A DNA stretch of 64,000 nt from CAVXEH01 sp963805645 (lineage in GTDB: Bacteria; Chloroflexota; Limnocylindria; QHBO01): the NCBI GenBank assembly GCA_963805645.1, contig CAWDVA010000010.1, positions 1-64,000 on the forward strand, read 5' to 3'. Position 1 is the stretch's first letter; every line of letters starts with the position of its first letter. Both the position numbers and the translations under genes were made by a program. The notes below the pieces were generated by a model that was not told the DNA's origin, ran no database searches, and worked only from the letters and a program-made list of their open reading frames with translations. Below are positions 21,088 through 31,194 of this stretch, piece by piece.

Positions 21088-21933
21088 TCAGCCGGCGAGG
21101 GCCGCCTCGATCGCGGTGCGGATCGTGTTCCAGTCATTCCCGTCGAGCTTGGTGCCGTCCACCACCACGGTCGGGGTGGCGCTGATTCCCAGTCGCGTGG
21201 CATCGGCCTCCGACTCGGCCTGGATCTCACCGAAGAGGGTCCGCGCCGCCTCCAGCTCCAGCCCGGCGTCGAACGCGGTGCGGTCCAGCCCCACCCTCGA
21301 GCCGATCTCCTTGAGGCGCGCCACGGCGAAGCTGCCCACGTTCTCGCCGAGCTGGTTGGCGAAGAGGTAGTCGTGGTACGGCCAGAACATCCCCTGCTGC
21401 TCGGCCAGCCGGGCGGCGACCGCGGCCCAGCGCGACTCGTCGCCCAGGAAGGCGAGATCGCGGTAGACGAACCGGACCTTCCCGGTCGTGACGTAGGTCG
21501 AGATGATCTGCGGCTCGACCTGCGCGGAGAAGCGCGCGCAGTACGGGCACTGGTAGTCCGCCCAGACCTCCACGGTGACCGGCGCATCGCTGCTCCCCAG
21601 CGCGTTGCCATCGGCGAGCTGGGTGGGCGTGAAGGACGGGGGCGCCACGACCGGCGGCGGGGTGACGAGCGCACCGCCGGTCTCCGATGCCGTGCCGGAC
21701 TGCCCCGCCGACGAGGCGGGCGTCGCCGTGCCGGACGCCGCCCCACCCGTCCCGCCACCCAGGGCGCCGCTCACCGCCAGCACAAGGAGCATGGCGACGG
21801 CACCGGTCAGGAGGCCGGCGGCGAACAGGGCGAGGCGAGCCGGCCGAACCGCGGCCGGGATCGGCGTGGTGATCGGCTCGGAGGCCACCGGCTGTGGCTC
21901 GAGGGACGGGGTCTGCTCTTCGATGGGTTCCAT
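21088..21933 (-). CDS. Membrane-anchored DsbA-family thioredoxin-like protein
   Basis: An N-terminal cytoplasmic stretch of 30 residues leads to one membrane helix (about 33-55), a Gly/Ala/Ser/Thr linker, and an exported thioredoxin fold (about 103-281). The active site Cys-Pro-Tyr-Cys lies at 129-132 in Ala-Asp-Tyr-Gln-Cys-Pro-Tyr-Cys. The cis-proline loop Ile-Ser-Ala-Thr-Pro-Thr-Val-Val-Val-Asp-Gly is near the end. This is the DsbA/BdbD-like group (Thioredoxin_4) that makes or rearranges disulfides outside the membrane; no DsbB/VKOR partner is visible nearby. The protein is complete. The gene converges on the RNHCP gene across an 18-bp repeat array. Confidence 0.9.
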   Translation of the reverse strand: MEPIEEQTPSLEPQPVASEPITTPIPAAVRPARLALFAAGLLTGAVAMLLVLAVSGALGGGTGGAASGTATPASSAGQSGTASETGGALVTPPPVVAPPSFTPTQLADGNALGSSDAPVTVEVWADYQCPYCARFSAQVEPQIISTYVTTGKVRFVYRDLAFLGDESRWAAVAARLAEQQGMFWPYHDYLFANQLGENVGSFAVARLKEIGSRVGLDRTAFDAGLELEAARTLFGEIQAESEADATRLGISATPTVVVDGTKLDGNDWNTIRTAIEAALAG

Positions 21934-22271
21934 GAAGCGGGTGGGAGAAACCAGTGCGGATTCGCCGCCACCCTAACCGCCGCGCACCGGGGTCCCAAGG
22001 GCCGATCGGCCCGCCCGATGGACGACCGCGGTCACACCCGGAGGCTCACCGCCCCGGCGGGGTCCGTGTCCACGCCGAGGATCTGCGACATCCGCGGAGG
22101 CGGGACATTCGGCTCTGGTGCGATCCGCTGCGGTGTGCAAGGGTCCGGTGCGATCCGGAGAGGTCGGCGTCGATTGACCGTGGGCCGAGGGGATCACGAG
22201 GTCCGAGCCGCATGTGGCTTCGACGGGCGGCTTCTCCGGGTCGTTGACATTCCGAGCGGGGGTGAGAATCA
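21934..22271. other. 338-base intergenic region, nothing firm
   Basis: This is the divergent region between the thioredoxin-like gene and the small Cys-rich gene. TTGACA at 22244-22249 precedes GAGAAT at 22264-22269, but with only a 14-bp spacer. GGTGCGATCCG occurs twice (about 22118 and 22149), possibly a regulator site. No coding frame or strong hairpin was found. Confidence 0.4.
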
Positions 22272-22514
22272 GTGACCGGATCGGCTCCTCGCCACCTCGC
22301 GGTGCGCGTCGACGGCTCGGTGTCGTGCCCGGAGGGCACGCGATCGCACCGGGACTGCTTCACGTGCCCCGCGCTCCAGGGGACCCTTGAGGACGCCGAC
22401 CTGGTCGTGCTCTGCGGGCACGGGGCCCCGGCTCCGCCGCTCCGGTTCGCCGCAGTGACCATGGATCAGCCTGCCGCGGTCACGCTCATCCGGGCCTCGT
22501 CCATCGACCGCTGA
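22272..22514 (+). CDS. Small Cys-containing protein of unknown function, 80 aa
   Basis: The frame starts at GTG 22272 and ends at 22514. Cysteines at residues 19, 29, 32 and 48 (Ser-Cys-Pro-Glu ... Asp-Cys-Phe-Thr-Cys-Pro ... Leu-Cys-Gly-His) could bind zinc or an iron-sulfur cluster. The rest is short beta-rich sequence (Leu-Arg-Phe-Ala-Ala-Val-Thr-Met). The spacing and complete conservation of a compact Cys pattern make it look real, but I do not recognise a family. The gene converges on the S41 peptidase gene, 25 bases away. Confidence 0.45.
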   Translation: MTGSAPRHLAVRVDGSVSCPEGTRSHRDCFTCPALQGTLEDADLVVLCGHGAPAPPLRFAAVTMDQPAAVTLIRASSIDR

Positions 22515-22539
22515 TCGGCCGGCCCGTGCCGTCCGCTCC

Positions 22540-23823
22540 TCACCTCGACGCGTCCAGCAGGGCCAGCGCACGGGCGAGCTGCGCATCACCCGCGGCGGCC
22601 AGCCCGGCCGCGGTCATCCCGCGGAGCTGATCGGCCAGCACGGGCTGGACGGTGGGTGGCAGCGCCACCGTGTCTGTCGGCACGATCCCGTGGTGCCAGA
22701 TCTGCCGACCCGATGGCGTCAGCCACTTCTTGGTACCGATCCGCAGCGCGGATCCGTCGGCGAGGTCGTACTGCAGCAGGGTCGTCCCGGTGCCGAAGGT
22801 GGTCTCCCCGACGATCGGGGCCCGGCCGTGGTCCTGCAGTGCGCCGGCCACGATCTCCGCCGCTGACGCGGTCGCGTGGTTGACCAGCACCACGACCGGA
22901 AGGCTCGTGGCCTGCGCGCCCGACGCCACGGGAACCGGCGTCCTGGTGCCGCTGGCGTCCTCGGTGATGTAGACGGTGCCGGAGGCGATGAACTGGCTCG
23001 CCACGCCCACCGCCTCGCCCACGTAGCCACCCGGGTCGTTGCGCAGGTCGAGGACGATGCCGGTGGCGCCCGCCCTGGTCGCCGCCTCGAGCGCCGAGCG
23101 CAGCCCATCCCCGGCGCCGCTGGAGAACTCGAGGACGTGGATGTCCGCCACGGTGCGCCCCGGGACCATGGCCCAGGTCACCGACGGCACGTCGACGCTG
23201 GCGCGCACCATCCGGACCGTGCGCTGCGCGCCGCCGCCGGCAGGGGCCACGACGAGGGTGACGGCCGTGCCGGACGGGCCCCGAACGCGGGTCGAGACGG
23301 TGGGCAGCGACATCCCCTGCGTGGGGGTCCCGTCGATCGAGATGACCTGGTCGCCGTGCGCCAGGCCGGCGCGCTCGGCGGGACTGCCCGGAAACACGCT
23401 GACGATCACCGGTGCGCCGTTGCTCATGTCGAGCACCGCGCCGATGCCGACGTAGGAGCCCGAAAGCGCGGCCTGCTCGGCGGCCAGCTCGTTCGGGGTC
23501 AGGAAGGTCGTGTGGCCGACGTCCCCGATCGCCTGCGTCATGCCGCCGATGGCCCCGTAGGCGACCTGGTGCCAGTCGACGCTCGCGCTGTCGACGTAGT
23601 GCTGCTCGAGCAGGTCCCAGGCCTGCCCGATGAGCGCGAAGTCGCTGCCGCGATCCGCGCCGGGGCTGCCCGGCCCCCAGGGGACGAGCCCGGCCCGGTC
23701 GGCCGCGACGCCGCCGGCGAAGAGCGCGATCGCGACGATGAAGGTGGCGGCGGCCATGCCGGCGCGCCGGAGGGGATGGTGCCGGGATGGGTCCGCGGAC
23801 CCGGGCAGGTGTTCGGGTTGCAT
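22540..23823 (-). CDS. S41-family C-terminal processing peptidase homologue lacking the usual catalytic Lys
   Basis: This protein is exported or membrane-anchored (helix about 23-42), then has the S41 N-terminal helical region, a PDZ domain (about 120-205, with Gly-Ile-Gly-Ala and Ser-Pro-Ala-Glu-Arg-Ala-Gly-Leu) and the S41 core. The nucleophile Ser320 is present in Asn-His-Ala-Thr-Ala-Ser-Ala-Ala-Glu-Ile. In CtpA-type enzymes the general-base Lys lies 25 residues later in Phe-Gly-Lys-Gly; here that position is Thr345 in Thr-Phe-Gly-Thr-Gly. It may be inactive, or may use another base. The gene follows clpB on the same strand after a 69-base gap containing a hairpin, so it is probably separate from the stress operon. 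Confidence 0.85.
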   Translation of the reverse strand: MQPEHLPGSADPSRHHPLRRAGMAAATFIVAIALFAGGVAADRAGLVPWGPGSPGADRGSDFALIGQAWDLLEQHYVDSASVDWHQVAYGAIGGMTQAIGDVGHTTFLTPNELAAEQAALSGSYVGIGAVLDMSNGAPVIVSVFPGSPAERAGLAHGDQVISIDGTPTQGMSLPTVSTRVRGPSGTAVTLVVAPAGGGAQRTVRMVRASVDVPSVTWAMVPGRTVADIHVLEFSSGAGDGLRSALEAATRAGATGIVLDLRNDPGGYVGEAVGVASQFIASGTVYITEDASGTRTPVPVASGAQATSLPVVVLVNHATASAAEIVAGALQDHGRAPIVGETTFGTGTTLLQYDLADGSALRIGTKKWLTPSGRQIWHHGIVPTDTVALPPTVQPVLADQLRGMTAAGLAAAGDAQLARALALLDASR

Positions 23824-23862
23824 GCGTGCTCCGGGGCGGGATTCGGGACCTGGTATCGGTTG

Positions 23863-23880
23863 GCTCCGCAGGGGCGGAGC
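23863..23880 (-). terminator. Hairpin downstream of clpB
   Basis: GCTCCGC (23863-23869) pairs with GCGGAGC (23874-23880) over a 4-base loop, 13 bases after the clpB stop on the minus strand. No T-run is present. It may mark the end of the hsp20-hspR-lon-cbpA-clpB transcript. Confidence 0.35.
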
Positions 23881-23892
23881 TGCAGGTCGGCC

Positions 23893-26517
<2,625 letters not shown>

Positions 26518-26519
26518 GG

Positions 26520-27578
26520 TCAGTGCGTCCGCTCGCGCTTGCGTGGATCTGCCTGCGGGTGTCGTGCAAGAAGCTCCGCCATCTCCTCGCGCGTCTTCTC
26601 GTCGATGTGCGGCAGGACCACCGCGACGCGGACGACCAGGTCGCCGCGCCCGCCCTGCTTGCCGCCGTGCGGGAGGCCCTTGCCGGACAGGTGGATCTCC
26701 TGGCCGTTCTGGGTGTTGGGCCGGATGCGGAGCTTGATCGAGCCGGTGGGAGTGGGCACCGGCACCTCGGCGCCCAGCAGCGCCTCCGCCAGGGTCAACG
26801 GCAGCTCGGTCACCAGGTTCGCGCCGTGGCGTTCGAAGCGAGGATCCCCGGTCACGTGCACGGTGACGTACAGGTCACCCGCCCCCGAGCCGCCGGCACC
26901 GCGGGCACCGGCGCCACGGAGCTTGATGCGGGCGCCATCGGTCACGCCCGGGGGAATGGTGACCTCGATGCGGCGACCGTCGATGCTGACCATCCGCTTG
27001 CTGCCGCGCGCGACCTCGGCCAGGGTGACGTCGGTCTCGGCGTGGGCGTCGGCCATGCGCGGTGAGGCGGTCCGGGTCGCGGCTCCCCGCCCGCGCGCCT
27101 GCCCCAGGTTGCCGAACTCGAAGAGGCGCTCGAAGCCGCCCGCCTCACTGCGGGTGGTGCTCCCGCCGCCCGCGTCGGTGGTGAAGGCGCCTCCGCCCTC
27201 GCCGAAGAAGGCCCGGAAGAAGTCGCTGAAGCCGCTCATCTCCTCCGGGGAGACGCGCCGATACGTGTAGCCGCCGCCCTGCCCGCCGGCACCGAAGCCC
27301 GCGAACGGGCCGGAGGCGCCGCCGGGCCACGCACCGGCTCCGGCCTGCTCGTAGGCCTGCCAGTTGGCGCCCAGCTCGTCGTAGCGCTTGCGCTTCTCCG
27401 GGTCGGAGAGGACGGCGTGGGCCTCGTTGGCCTCCTTGAACTTTGCCTCCGCCGCGGTGTCGCCCGGATTACGGTCCGGATGGAGCTGGCGTGCCAGGCG
27501 GCGATAGGCCTTCTTTATCTCGGCCTGCGTCGCCGTCCTGGGCACGCCCAGGACCTCGTAGTAGTCCTTGTACTCCAT
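26520..27578 (-). CDS. cbpA: DnaJ-class co-chaperone without zinc finger (CbpA type)
   Basis: A J domain occupies residues 1-70 with the essential His-Pro-Asp at 33-35. A long Gly/Phe/Ala-rich linker (about 75-180) and the two C-terminal peptide-binding beta domains follow, ending in Gly-Asp-Leu-Val-Val-Arg-Val. The four Cys-X-X-Cys-X-Gly-X-Gly motifs of classical DnaJ are absent, so this is a type II (CbpA-like) co-chaperone that stimulates DnaK ATPase and delivers clients. It lies between lon (22-base gap) and clpB (2-base gap). dnaK and grpE are not in the window. Confidence 0.92.
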   Translation of the reverse strand: MEYKDYYEVLGVPRTATQAEIKKAYRRLARQLHPDRNPGDTAAEAKFKEANEAHAVLSDPEKRKRYDELGANWQAYEQAGAGAWPGGASGPFAGFGAGGQGGGYTYRRVSPEEMSGFSDFFRAFFGEGGGAFTTDAGGGSTTRSEAGGFERLFEFGNLGQARGRGAATRTASPRMADAHAETDVTLAEVARGSKRMVSIDGRRIEVTIPPGVTDGARIKLRGAGARGAGGSGAGDLYVTVHVTGDPRFERHGANLVTELPLTLAEALLGAEVPVPTPTGSIKLRIRPNTQNGQEIHLSGKGLPHGGKQGGRGDLVVRVAVVLPHIDEKTREEMAELLARHPQADPRKRERTH

Positions 27579-27600
27579 CGGGCCGTCCGATCGAGCGCGC

Positions 27601-30102
27601 TCAGGCGCTGGTCGCCGGGCGCGGGTCGCCGGGGTGGGACGGGGCGACGGGCACGTCCTTCTTTGCCGACGGCCGTCGCAGGGACGGCCGGCGAACGGCC
27701 GCCTTCTGGCGGGCCGCCCGCTCGGACTTGATCCGGGACGCCGACCGCGGATGGTCGATGAGCGCCTCCGCCAGCACCTCGTCCATGGACTCCACGGGGA
27801 TGATCCGCAGCTGGCTCAGGACCTCCTCGGGGACGTCCACCAGGTCCTTCTCGTTCCGTCGCGGGATGAGCACCGTCTTCACGCCGGCGAGGTGCGCGGC
27901 GAGGAGCTTGCTCTTGAGCCCGCCAATGGGCAGGACCCGCCCGCGGAGGGTGATCTCGCCGGTCATGGCCAGGTCACGCCGCACCGGCTTGCCGGTGAGC
28001 AGGCTGGCGACGGCGGTGGCCATGGTGACCCCAGCCGAGGGCCCGTCCTTGGGCGTCGCCCCGGCCGGGACGTGGATGTGGATCGTCTCCGTGCCGAAGG
28101 TGGCGGGATCGATCCCCAGCTCCCTGGCCCGGGCGCGGACGTAGCTCAGGCTCGCGCGGGCCGACTCCTGCATCACGCTGCCGAGCTGTCCGGTGAGGAT
28201 GATCTCGTCCTTGCCTTCCATGCGGGTCGACTCGATCTGGACGATGTCGCCGCCCGCATCGGAGACGACCAGGCCGGTCGCCATGCCCACCTGGTCCTCG
28301 CTGTCGAGCTCGCCGTACTCGAACCGCGCCGGGCCCAGGTAGTCCTCGAGCTCGGCCGGCTTGACGGTGACCGCGACCTTGCGGTCATCGGCGACCCGCC
28401 GGGCGACCTTGCGCGCGACGTTGGCGATCTCGCGCTCCAGGTTCCGGACGCCGGCCTCCTTGGTGAAGGCCTGGATCAGCCGGACCATGGTGGCCTCCTC
28501 GATCGTCAGCTGCTCGGCGGTCAGGCCGTGCGCCTCGAGCTGCTTGGGCACCAGGAACCGCTGCGCGATGCGCAGCTTCTCGAGCTGCGTGTAGCCGGGC
28601 AGCTGGATCACCTCCATCCGGTCGCGGAGGGCCGGCGGGATGGTGTCGAGCATATTCGCGGTGGCGATGAAGAGGACCTTGGACAGGTCGAACGGAACCT
28701 CCAGGTAGTTGTCCTGGAAGCTGAAGTTCTGCTCCGGGTCGAGGACCTCCAGCAGCGCCGACGACGGGTCGCCGCGGAAGTCCATCCCCACCTTGTCGAT
28801 CTCGTCGAGCATGAAGACCGGGTTCGCCGTGCCGGCCGTCTTGATGTTCTGGATCACCCGGCCGGGGAGGGCGCCGATGTACGTGCGCCGATGGCCGCGG
28901 ATCTCCGCCTCGTCGTGGATGCCGCCCAGGCTCATGCGCACGAACTTGCGACCCATGGCGCGGGCGATGCTCCGCCCCAGCGACGTCTTGCCGACGCCGG
29001 GCGGACCCACGAAGAGCAGGATGGGGCTGCGGATCTTCTCCGCCAGCTTGCGGACCGCCATGTACTCGACGATCCGCTCCTTGGGCTTCTCGAGCCCGTA
29101 GTGATCCTCGTTGAGGACCTTCTCCGCCTGGGTGAGGTCCAGGTTGTCATCGCTGAACGTGCCCCATGGCAGGCTGACGAGCCAGTCCACGTAGGTCCGG
29201 ATGACGCCCTGCTCGGGTGACGCCGACGGGATCCGGGAGAGCCGGTCGACCTCCTTGATCGCCTTCTCCTTGACCTCGTCGGGCATGGCCGACTGCTCCA
29301 CCCGCTCGCGGAGCTCGTTTGCCTCCGCGACCGCCGGATCGTCCTCGCCGAGCTCCTTCTGGATGGCCTTGAGCTGCTCGCGCAGGATGTACTCGCGCTG
29401 GGTCTTGTCCATCTCGGACTTGACCTCGCTCTGGATGCGGCCCTTGAGCTCCAGGACCTCGATCTGCTTGGCGAGGAACCCGCTGACCATCCGCAGCCGG
29501 TCCGGGACGTCGATCGTCTCCAGCAGCTGCTGGCGCTGCTCGGTGCTCATCTCCGGGCTGTAGGCGACCATGTCGGCGAGCAGGCCGCCGTCGCTGATGT
29601 TCCGGGCGGCGACCGCCACCTCCGGCGGCACCGACGCCCCGGAGGTCACGTACTGCTCGATCTGGCCCTGGACGGAGGCCATCAGCGCCTCGACCTCCAG
29701 GGTCTTGGTGTGCTCGTCCTCGATGACCTGGACGCGGGCCTCGAGATGCGGGTCCACCTGGACCAGGTCGAGCAGCCGAATGCGCTTCTGCCCCTGGACG
29801 ATGGCGCGGATGGTCCCGTCCTGGAGACGGATCACCTGCGCGATCTTTGCCAGGGTGCCGATGGCGTGGAGCTCCTCCGCGCTGTCGACCTCCTCCGTCT
29901 CGGAGCTGCGCTGGGTGATGAGCGCGATGGGCGTGCTTGCCCGCACGGCCTGGTCGAGCGCCTTGACGCTGCGGTCTCGGCCGACCTGCAGCGGCACGAT
30001 CATCTCGGGGAAGATGACCGTGTCCCGCAGCGCCACCAGCGGCAGCACCTGGACCTTGTCGACAGGTCGCGCGACCTCGGTCTCGCGGTTCTCGGATTCC
30101 AT
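27601..30102 (-). CDS. lon: ATP-dependent protease Lon
   Basis: Lon degrades misfolded and regulatory proteins in the cytoplasm. The order of domains is complete: the LON substrate-binding domain (about 15-220), a helical region, AAA+ with Walker A Gly-Pro-Pro-Gly-Val-Gly-Lys-Thr, and the protease domain with the Ser-Lys dyad, Ser689 in Asp-Gly-Pro-Ser-Ala-Gly and Lys732 in Gly-Gly-Leu-Lys-Ser-Lys. The C-terminus has an extra basic Lys/Arg/Pro tail of about 45 residues. The gene starts 3 bases after the hspR stop, showing tight coupling; Lon is therefore likely under HspR control here. Confidence 0.96.
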   Translation of the reverse strand: MESENRETEVARPVDKVQVLPLVALRDTVIFPEMIVPLQVGRDRSVKALDQAVRASTPIALITQRSSETEEVDSAEELHAIGTLAKIAQVIRLQDGTIRAIVQGQKRIRLLDLVQVDPHLEARVQVIEDEHTKTLEVEALMASVQGQIEQYVTSGASVPPEVAVAARNISDGGLLADMVAYSPEMSTEQRQQLLETIDVPDRLRMVSGFLAKQIEVLELKGRIQSEVKSEMDKTQREYILREQLKAIQKELGEDDPAVAEANELRERVEQSAMPDEVKEKAIKEVDRLSRIPSASPEQGVIRTYVDWLVSLPWGTFSDDNLDLTQAEKVLNEDHYGLEKPKERIVEYMAVRKLAEKIRSPILLFVGPPGVGKTSLGRSIARAMGRKFVRMSLGGIHDEAEIRGHRRTYIGALPGRVIQNIKTAGTANPVFMLDEIDKVGMDFRGDPSSALLEVLDPEQNFSFQDNYLEVPFDLSKVLFIATANMLDTIPPALRDRMEVIQLPGYTQLEKLRIAQRFLVPKQLEAHGLTAEQLTIEEATMVRLIQAFTKEAGVRNLEREIANVARKVARRVADDRKVAVTVKPAELEDYLGPARFEYGELDSEDQVGMATGLVVSDAGGDIVQIESTRMEGKDEIILTGQLGSVMQESARASLSYVRARARELGIDPATFGTETIHIHVPAGATPKDGPSAGVTMATAVASLLTGKPVRRDLAMTGEITLRGRVLPIGGLKSKLLAAHLAGVKTVLIPRRNEKDLVDVPEEVLSQLRIIPVESMDEVLAEALIDHPRSASRIKSERAARQKAAVRRPSLRRPSAKKDVPVAPSHPGDPRPATSA

Positions 30103-30105
30103 GAA

Positions 30106-30453
30106 TTACGTGTCCCTTCGGTCGAGGTCGTCCTGCTCCTGCGGGTCGCCCTCGACATATCGCTCGACATCAGCCTCATCGAACAGGTCGTAGACGCGGA
30201 TCTTGCCGAGCGCCTCGAGCTGAAGGATGACCTTGACGCCCGCCAGGTTGACCCCCTGGCGTTGGGTCAGGAAACGGATGATACGCACCCGTCGGATATC
30301 GGCCTCCGAATAGAGCCGGAGGTTGTTGCGCCGGTGCGGGCAGAGGAGGCCTTCGGTCTCGTAGATCCGCAGCGTGCGCGGGTGCACGCTCGCCAGCTCG
30401 GCGGCGATGCTGATGAAGTACCGCGGCCGCTCCGGGTCGTGCCAGGTGCTCAC
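30106..30453 (-). CDS. hspR: HspR-like MerR-family heat-shock repressor
   Basis: This is a MerR-type winged-helix protein with the HspR pattern: Pro-Arg-Tyr-Phe-Ile-Ser-Ile-Ala-Ala-Glu-Leu, His-Pro-Arg-Thr-Leu-Arg-Ile-Tyr-Glu-Thr-Glu-Gly-Leu, then Arg-Leu-Tyr-Ser and Arg-Ile-Ile-Arg-Phe-Leu-Thr-Gln. HspR represses chaperone operons at inverted repeats and is released when DnaK is titrated by misfolded protein. GTG 30453 (Val-Ser-Thr-Trp-His-Asp) is preferred, preceded by GGGAGCGG; the open frame to 30567 adds a low-complexity leader overlapping hsp20. In actinobacteria hspR sits in dnaK-grpE-dnaJ-hspR; here it is the second gene of hsp20-hspR-lon-cbpA-clpB. Confidence 0.88.
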   Translation of the reverse strand: MSTWHDPERPRYFISIAAELASVHPRTLRIYETEGLLCPHRRNNLRLYSEADIRRVRIIRFLTQRQGVNLAGVKVILQLEALGKIRVYDLFDEADVERYVEGDPQEQDDLDRRDT

Positions 30454-30547
30454 CCGCCGCTCCCGGTTCCCAGCGGACCGCGCGCCGGCCCGGGCGCTGG
30501 GCCCGGGCCGGTCCTCGGGTTGCGTGAAGCGGCGCGGAGCGCTGAGC

Positions 30548-31051
30548 TCACGCGTTCTCCGAACCATTGTCGGTGGCCGGCGTGACCCTCACGGGCTCCG
30601 ACTCGCCGGCGCGGATCTGGATCTGTCGCGGCTTGACCTCGTCCGCCTTTGGGATGCGCAGGGTCAGCACACCGTGCTGGAACGTGGCCTCCGTCTTGTC
30701 GCCCTCGACCCTCACCGGCAGCTGGAGCTGTCGGCTGAAGGAGCCGAAGCGGCGCTCGCGGTACAGGTACTGGTCGCGGGTGATCTTCTCGTCGGCCTTG
30801 AACTCACCCCGGATGACCAGCGTCTGCCCGGTGAGGGTGATGTCGACTTCCTCGGGATCGATGCCCGGGAGCGCCGCGGTCACGACGATGTCATCGGGTG
30901 TCTGGTGGACATCCAGGGCTGGCGTCACCGCCTCGCCCTCGATGGAACGCCATGTGAGCGGGGAGACGAAGGAATCCTCGAAGAGGCGGTCCATCGCCTG
31001 GCGGAGGGTGACCATGTCACCGAACGGATCGATTCGTGTCAGGTTTGCCAT
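30548..31051 (-). CDS. Small heat-shock protein Hsp20
   Basis: This ATP-independent holdase binds unfolding proteins. From ATG 31051 it is 167 aa: Met-Ala-Asn-Leu-Thr-Arg-Ile-Asp-Pro-Phe-Gly-Asp and an amphipathic N-terminal helix, then the alpha-crystallin domain with Pro-Ala-Leu-Asp-Val and Ala-Ala-Leu-Pro-Gly-Ile, Tyr-Arg-Glu-Arg-Arg-Phe-Gly-Ser-Phe-Ser-Arg, and the closing Gly-Val-Leu-Thr-Leu-Arg-Ile-Pro-Lys. A GTG at 31099 would add 16 residues but has no ribosome binding site. It is the first gene behind the operator-bearing promoter at 31124-31154, consistent with strong heat induction of the whole operon. Confidence 0.92.
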   Translation of the reverse strand: MANLTRIDPFGDMVTLRQAMDRLFEDSFVSPLTWRSIEGEAVTPALDVHQTPDDIVVTAALPGIDPEEVDITLTGQTLVIRGEFKADEKITRDQYLYRERRFGSFSRQLQLPVRVEGDKTEATFQHGVLTLRIPKADEVKPRQIQIRAGESEPVRVTPATDNGSENA

Positions 31052-31123
31052 CTTGCTCTTTCTACCTCGAACCTTCTGCACGCGGAACTCGTCTCGCACT
31101 GCGTGTAGGTGGTGCGTGGCGGT

Positions 31124-31154
31124 ACCCTAAACCCTGACAATGTGGTTGTCAAGG
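31124..31154 (-). promoter_or_regulatory. Heat-shock operon promoter with inverted-repeat operator
   Basis: On the minus strand TTGACA (31152-31147), a 17-bp spacer and TAGGGT (31129-31124) form a good vegetative promoter. An inverted repeat CCCTGACAA-N5-TTGTCAAGG (31132-31154), with one mismatch, overlaps the -35 box and spacer. It resembles but does not match the HAIR site (CTTGAGT-N7-ACTCAAG) of actinobacterial HspR. The hspR gene in the same operon makes it the probable binding site. Confidence 0.7.
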
Positions 31155-31194
31155 GTCATGTCAGCGTACGCGTCGTGAGACCGATGGAGCCCCG

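Noticed and set aside
22244..22269. Promoter TTGACA...GAGAAT before the small Cys-rich gene
   Set aside because: The spacer is only 14 bp, too short for a normal vegetative promoter.
27145..27330. Small minus-strand ORF inside cbpA
   Set aside because: Out-of-frame shadow of the Gly/Phe linker region of cbpA.
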